From an uncultured Oscillospiraceae bacterium (GTDB lineage: Bacteria; Bacillota; Clostridia; Oscillospirales; Oscillospiraceae): a DNA stretch of 64,000 nucleotides. The translations under genes were made by a program, and so were the position numbers. Under the pieces are notes generated by a model. It did not search any database. It saw nothing but the letters and a program-made list of their open reading frames with translations, and had not been told where the DNA came from. How positions within the stretch are numbered: position 1 is the first letter of the stretch; each line of letters begins with the position of its first letter. The stretch lies in contig CAKTOB010000008.1 of the NCBI GenBank assembly GCA_934589525.1, forward strand, positions 15,089 to 79,088, read 5' to 3'. Below are positions 61,422 to 64,000 of the stretch, piece by piece.

Positions 61422-61913
61422 ATGACGATTTCTGAAAAATCCGTCTACCTGAAGGGCCTGATGGACGGCCTGAAGCTGGACACCGAGACCAATGAAGGAA
61501 AGATGATCGCTGCCATCGTTGATTTGCTCGGCGATATGTCCAAGCGCATGGTGGACATTGAGGATACCACCATTGCCATCTCCGACGAGCTGGACGAGAT
61601 CGAAGAGGACCTGGACGCCATCGAGGACTTCATCATGGATGAAGACGACGATTATGACGACTGGGACGACGAAGAAGACTACTACGATCCCGATGACGAC
61701 GGGGATGACGAGGACGATGACGACGATGACGACGAGGAAGAGCCCGAAGAAGGCTTTGACTTCGGCGACGAGGAGACCACCGTCTACGAGGTAGAGTGCG
61801 CCTGCGGCAACATCATCGACTTTGACGAAGAGGTTCTGGAGTCCGGCAGCATCGTCTGCCCCAACTGCGGCGAGACCCTGGAATTTACCTTTGACGACGA
61901 GGATTCCGAGTAA
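61422..61913 (+). CDS. CD1247-like acidic protein with C-terminal zinc ribbon
   Basis: A 163-residue protein. The N-terminal helical domain (SVYLKGLMDGLKLDTETNEG, then LLGDMSKRMVDIEDTTIAIS) matches CD1247-type proteins. A central run of about 45 residues is almost entirely Asp/Glu. A C-terminal ribbon follows with CACGNIIDFDEE and then CPNCGETLEF (two CxxC-type pairs). The role is unknown; the acidic tail may contact ribosomes or RNA polymerase. AAAGGAG precedes ATG 61422, 32 bases after efp, so it shares the efp transcript. Confidence 0.88.
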   Translation: MTISEKSVYLKGLMDGLKLDTETNEGKMIAAIVDLLGDMSKRMVDIEDTTIAISDELDEIEEDLDAIEDFIMDEDDDYDDWDDEEDYYDPDDDGDDEDDDDDDDEEEPEEGFDFGDEETTVYEVECACGNIIDFDEEVLESGSIVCPNCGETLEFTFDDEDSE

Positions 61914-61922
61914 ACACACCCC

Positions 61923-61955
61923 TTCACCGGCGGACTTTTCCGCCGGTGAAGATTT
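61923..61955 (+). terminator. Terminator after the efp unit
   Basis: Perfect 11-bp stem TTCACCGGCGG/CCGCCGGTGAA with a 6-base loop, followed by GATTTT. Confidence 0.85.
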
Positions 61956-61988
61956 TGGTAAATTTTGCCCATTTCCAGCAAAAAATGC

Positions 61989-62017
61989 TTGACAAAAGCT
62001 CTATGCCGTGATATAAT
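61989..62017 (+). promoter_or_regulatory. Promoter of the tRNA-Met/tRNA-Trp unit
   Basis: Consensus TTGACA, 17 bases, TATAAT, 34 bases before tRNA-Met. Confidence 0.85.
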
Positions 62018-62051
62018 CCTACCCGTAGTGACGAGCGTCACTTGATTGAAC

Positions 62052-62128
62052 GGGCCTTTAGCTCAGTTGGTCAGAGCCTCCGGCTCATAACCGGATAGTC
62101 CCGGGTTCGAGTCCCTGAAGGCCCACCA
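62052..62128 (+). tRNA. tRNA-Met (anticodon CAT), CCA encoded
   Basis: Acceptor GGGCCTT/AAGGCCC, anticodon stem TCCGG/CCGGA with loop CTCATAA, T-arm with GGTTCGAGTCC, discriminator A and CCA. An elongator Met or a lysidine-modified Ile tRNA cannot be distinguished with certainty. The first acceptor pair and the single-G anticodon stem rule out the initiator. Confidence 0.93.
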
Positions 62129-62156
62129 GCAACGAAAGGTTATCCTTTTTACATAT

Positions 62157-62232
<76 letters not shown>

Positions 62233-62234
62233 AA

Positions 62235-62270
62235 ACCACCGAACAGAATTTGTTCGGTGGTTTTAATTTT
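62235..62270. terminator. Terminator after the tRNA pair
   Basis: Perfect 11-bp stem ACCACCGAACA/TGTTCGGTGGT with a 5-base loop, then TTTAATTTT. It also faces the end of the convergent RhuM-like gene. Confidence 0.88.
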
Positions 62271-62284
62271 CATATAGAGCAGTA

Positions 62285-63304
62285 TTACACTCCGGTGCTT
62301 GCGATCAGTCGGTCAAAGTCGCTCTGATAGAGCCGGTCCTGGATAATGCGGTACTGCTCAAACTCACTTTCGGCAAATGCCTTGGCAATGGCAGCGGTGA
62401 CCTTCCCTTTGTCTTGCAGGATTTCCGCATCGTTGAATTGCAGAAAAGCATCCAGTTTGGAGGCCCAGTCCGCCATCGTCATGGGGATATGCCGACGGGC
62501 CTGCCGGGTGGCATAGTCCAGGTACATCGTGACGATTTCGTTCAGTTCCTGCATCTCATCAAGGGACAAATAATTCTTTGCGACGGACACATCCGCTTTG
62601 ACGATTTTGCCGTCCGGAGCGTTGCGCCAGGATGTCAGGCCCATATGTTCCTTAGTGTGGTCTGCCCGCTCCATAATGACCTCTGCCGCCGTGCTGCCAT
62701 GGACAGCGTAGTGCATTTTATTTTGGACGGCAGCAAAGAAGTCTTTCGTGGTCTGACTGTCAAGAGAATAGTCCACGGCGGTGGCATAGATGTCTGTGAT
62801 TTTTTGATAGAAGCGGCGCTCGCTTGCCCGAATTTCCTGGATTTCAGAAACCAGGTGGTCAAAATAATCTTCATCGAAAATCTGACCGTTGACCAGCCGA
62901 CCCTTGTCCAGAACGTATCCCTGCTTGGCAAATGTATCCAGCACTTTGGTGGCCCACTGGCGGAATTGTGTTGCTCGCCCGGAGTTGATTCGATAGCCGA
63001 CAGCAATAATGGCCGGGAGGGAATAGAACTTATATTGGTAAGTTTTCCCATCGTCCGCAGTTTGTGCAAATTTTGCACAAACTGAATCTTCTGACAATTC
63101 GCCGCTTTCGAACACGTTTTTTAAGTGCTTGGTCACGACGCTGCGCTCTACATCAAAGAGCTGGCCGATGGCTTTCTGTGTCAGCCAAACATCGTGATTT
63201 TGTACCCGGACTTCAATTCCATCCTCATGGGCATCCTTCGTAAACACCAGAAAATCCACTGTGCTATTGCGGATTTGCAGCTTATCTTTTTGAGAATTTT
63301 TCAT
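62285..63304 (-). CDS. RhuM-family protein
   Basis: A 339-residue protein of the RhuM family, first noted in Salmonella pathogenicity island 3. The domain starts with an HTH-like segment (WLTQKAIGQLFDVERSVVTK near 50-69) and the typical YSLPAIIAVGYRINSGRATQ, then FRQWATKVLDTF near 93-130. The helical RhuM C-terminus follows (FFAAVQNKMHYAVHG, then KNYLSLDEMQELNEIVTMYL). Biochemical role unknown; these proteins often occur in mobile or defence-rich DNA next to tRNAs. Located just after two tRNA genes, which fits an acquired gene. Base composition is slightly lower in GC than its neighbours. Confidence 0.88.
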   Translation of the reverse strand: MKNSQKDKLQIRNSTVDFLVFTKDAHEDGIEVRVQNHDVWLTQKAIGQLFDVERSVVTKHLKNVFESGELSEDSVCAKFAQTADDGKTYQYKFYSLPAIIAVGYRINSGRATQFRQWATKVLDTFAKQGYVLDKGRLVNGQIFDEDYFDHLVSEIQEIRASERRFYQKITDIYATAVDYSLDSQTTKDFFAAVQNKMHYAVHGSTAAEVIMERADHTKEHMGLTSWRNAPDGKIVKADVSVAKNYLSLDEMQELNEIVTMYLDYATRQARRHIPMTMADWASKLDAFLQFNDAEILQDKGKVTAAIAKAFAESEFEQYRIIQDRLYQSDFDRLIASTGV

Positions 63305-63526
63305 AATATGACTCTAATTCCTCCCACGGCGCTTGGCTCATTTCTTCCCTGGTCATATCAAAGGTCCTTTAAACTCAATATACCACAAAGAGGCAATACT
63401 TTCAACTGGTAACTGGGGCCCAGCTGAAAACTGTGCACTCAGAAAAATTCAAACATTTTCGTCAAAAAATGCAAAGCTGCCCCAATCTGTGCTATAATGT
63501 AAAAAACAGCAATGGGGGCGTTCCAT

Positions 63527-63889
63527 ATGACAAAAGAAGCCTTATTTCAATGGGCAGAACAGGAATTTGGTGTGGTGCCGGATTACCCCTGGCGGGAGCC
63601 CAACGGGGTTTTGCGGCATGGGGGCAGCCGGAAGTGGTTTGGCCTGGTGCTGGAAGTGGAGCGGAGCAAGCTGGGGCTTGGAGGGCAGGGGCGGGTAGAG
63701 GTGCTGAATGTGAAGGGAGACCCCCGGATCATTGGGGCCCTGAAGGGGCAGCCTGGGTTCTTTCCGGCTTATCATATGAACAAGGAACAGTGGCTCAGCA
63801 TTCTTTTGGAGGGCCCGGTGGAGGAGGGGCAGATCCAGGAGCTATTGCGCATGAGCTATGAGCTGACCCGGGGGAAGGGCAAAGGTTGA
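63527..63889 (+). CDS. MmcQ/YjbR family protein
   Basis: A 120-residue protein of the CyaY-like MmcQ/YjbR fold. It has an N-terminal KEALFQWAEQEFGVVPDYPW, the WFGLVLEV strand, VEVLNVKGDP and the family's PAYHMNKEQWLSILL near 80-94. The C-terminal MSYELTR resembles the LIDRSYELT end of the family. DNA-binding has been proposed for the family, without a firm role. ATG 63527 is preferred over ATG 63512, which would place the GGGGG ribosome site inside the gene. A TATAAT (63493-63498) lies upstream. The 222-base gap 63305-63526 shows only this. Confidence 0.88.
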   Translation: MTKEALFQWAEQEFGVVPDYPWREPNGVLRHGGSRKWFGLVLEVERSKLGLGGQGRVEVLNVKGDPRIIGALKGQPGFFPAYHMNKEQWLSILLEGPVEEGQIQELLRMSYELTRGKGKG

Positions 63890-63923
63890 ACCCGGGAAAA
63901 AAATCCCGCCCGGAAAGCACAAC

Positions 63924-64000
63924 GTGAACTGCGCCCCGTCAAGTAGACAGCGAAATAATTAACGAAAAGTTCACAGCACTGCGGTGCTGTGACACCCATC
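63924..64000. mobile_element. Possible end of an IS3-like element (cut by window edge)
   Basis: The sequence TGAACTGCGCCCCGTCAAG at 63925 resembles terminal inverted repeats of IS3-family insertion sequences in Firmicutes, which start TGAACTGC-CCCC. A CACAGCAC/GTGCTGTG hairpin is also visible near 63973-63992. No transposase is in the window, so this is a weak call. Confidence 0.3.

Overview
The window reads as chromosomal DNA of a Gram-positive anaerobe of the class Clostridia, most likely an Oscillospirales/Oscillospiraceae gut bacterium. The evidence is GC-rich coding sequence with AGGAGG ribosome sites, a type III glutamine synthetase, a CD1247-like acidic zinc-ribbon protein downstream of efp, ANTAR-based nitrogen control, and lipoproteins without outer-membrane genes. 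GC statements are by eye. The species cannot be named from the sequence alone.

Layout. 1-2.9 kb: a leftward operon (XRE regulator, 5-formyl-THF cyclo-ligase, membrane protein, DUF1643, YfcE phosphoesterase). 2.9-8.1 kb: an ApbE lipoprotein, a BadF-type sugar kinase, a sodium symporter divergent from a LysR regulator, and a lipoprotein. 8.2-9.4 kb: tRNA-Val(GAC), then a striking cloverleaf-shaped repeat built from inverted and direct copies of the tRNA 3' end, then a serine recombinase. 9.5-19.4 kb: an AT-rich island, a one-direction gene set encoding a small HTH-like protein, a two-TM membrane protein, an unknown protein, a 903-aa dynamin-like GTPase, a 990-aa HerA-like ATPase and two zinc-metalloprotease-like proteins. 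I do not recognise this combination, and it is the best candidate for an undescribed system. 19.5-27.7 kb: an accessory stretch with three copies of a PHP/CpsB-type phosphatase gene (two decayed), an HD alarmone-hydrolase-like protein, a foldback repeat and several unknowns. 27.7-34.1 kb: an epimerase with a zinc-ribbon tail, a DUF624 protein, a UvrA2-like ATPase, a shrunken YoaP-like ORF and a membrane XRE regulator.

34.2-58.3 kb is a nitrogen/glutamine block: purF-carA-carB, asnB, glnA plus an ANTAR regulator, and glnN-gltB-gltD. All four transcription units begin with a strong promoter followed by a short leader. In each leader a hairpin with an A-x-x-G-x-x hexaloop overlaps the 5' arm of an intrinsic terminator. 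This is the signature of ANTAR antitermination, and the only ANTAR protein in the window sits in the glnA unit. The block appears to be a regulon for moving ammonia into glutamine/glutamate and on into purines, carbamoyl phosphate and asparagine. Its ANTAR protein has a receiver domain that lacks the phosphorylation residues.

Inserted in the block (44-49.9 kb) are a heavy-metal P-type ATPase and a CsoR repressor that share TACCC-type operators, and a putative peptide-signalling module (XRE-TPR regulator, 81-aa secreted peptide, ABC exporter). 58.3-64 kb is housekeeping: YqeG phosphatase, M24 peptidase, efp, CD1247-like protein, tRNA-Met and tRNA-Trp, then a RhuM-like protein, an MmcQ/YjbR protein and a possible IS end.
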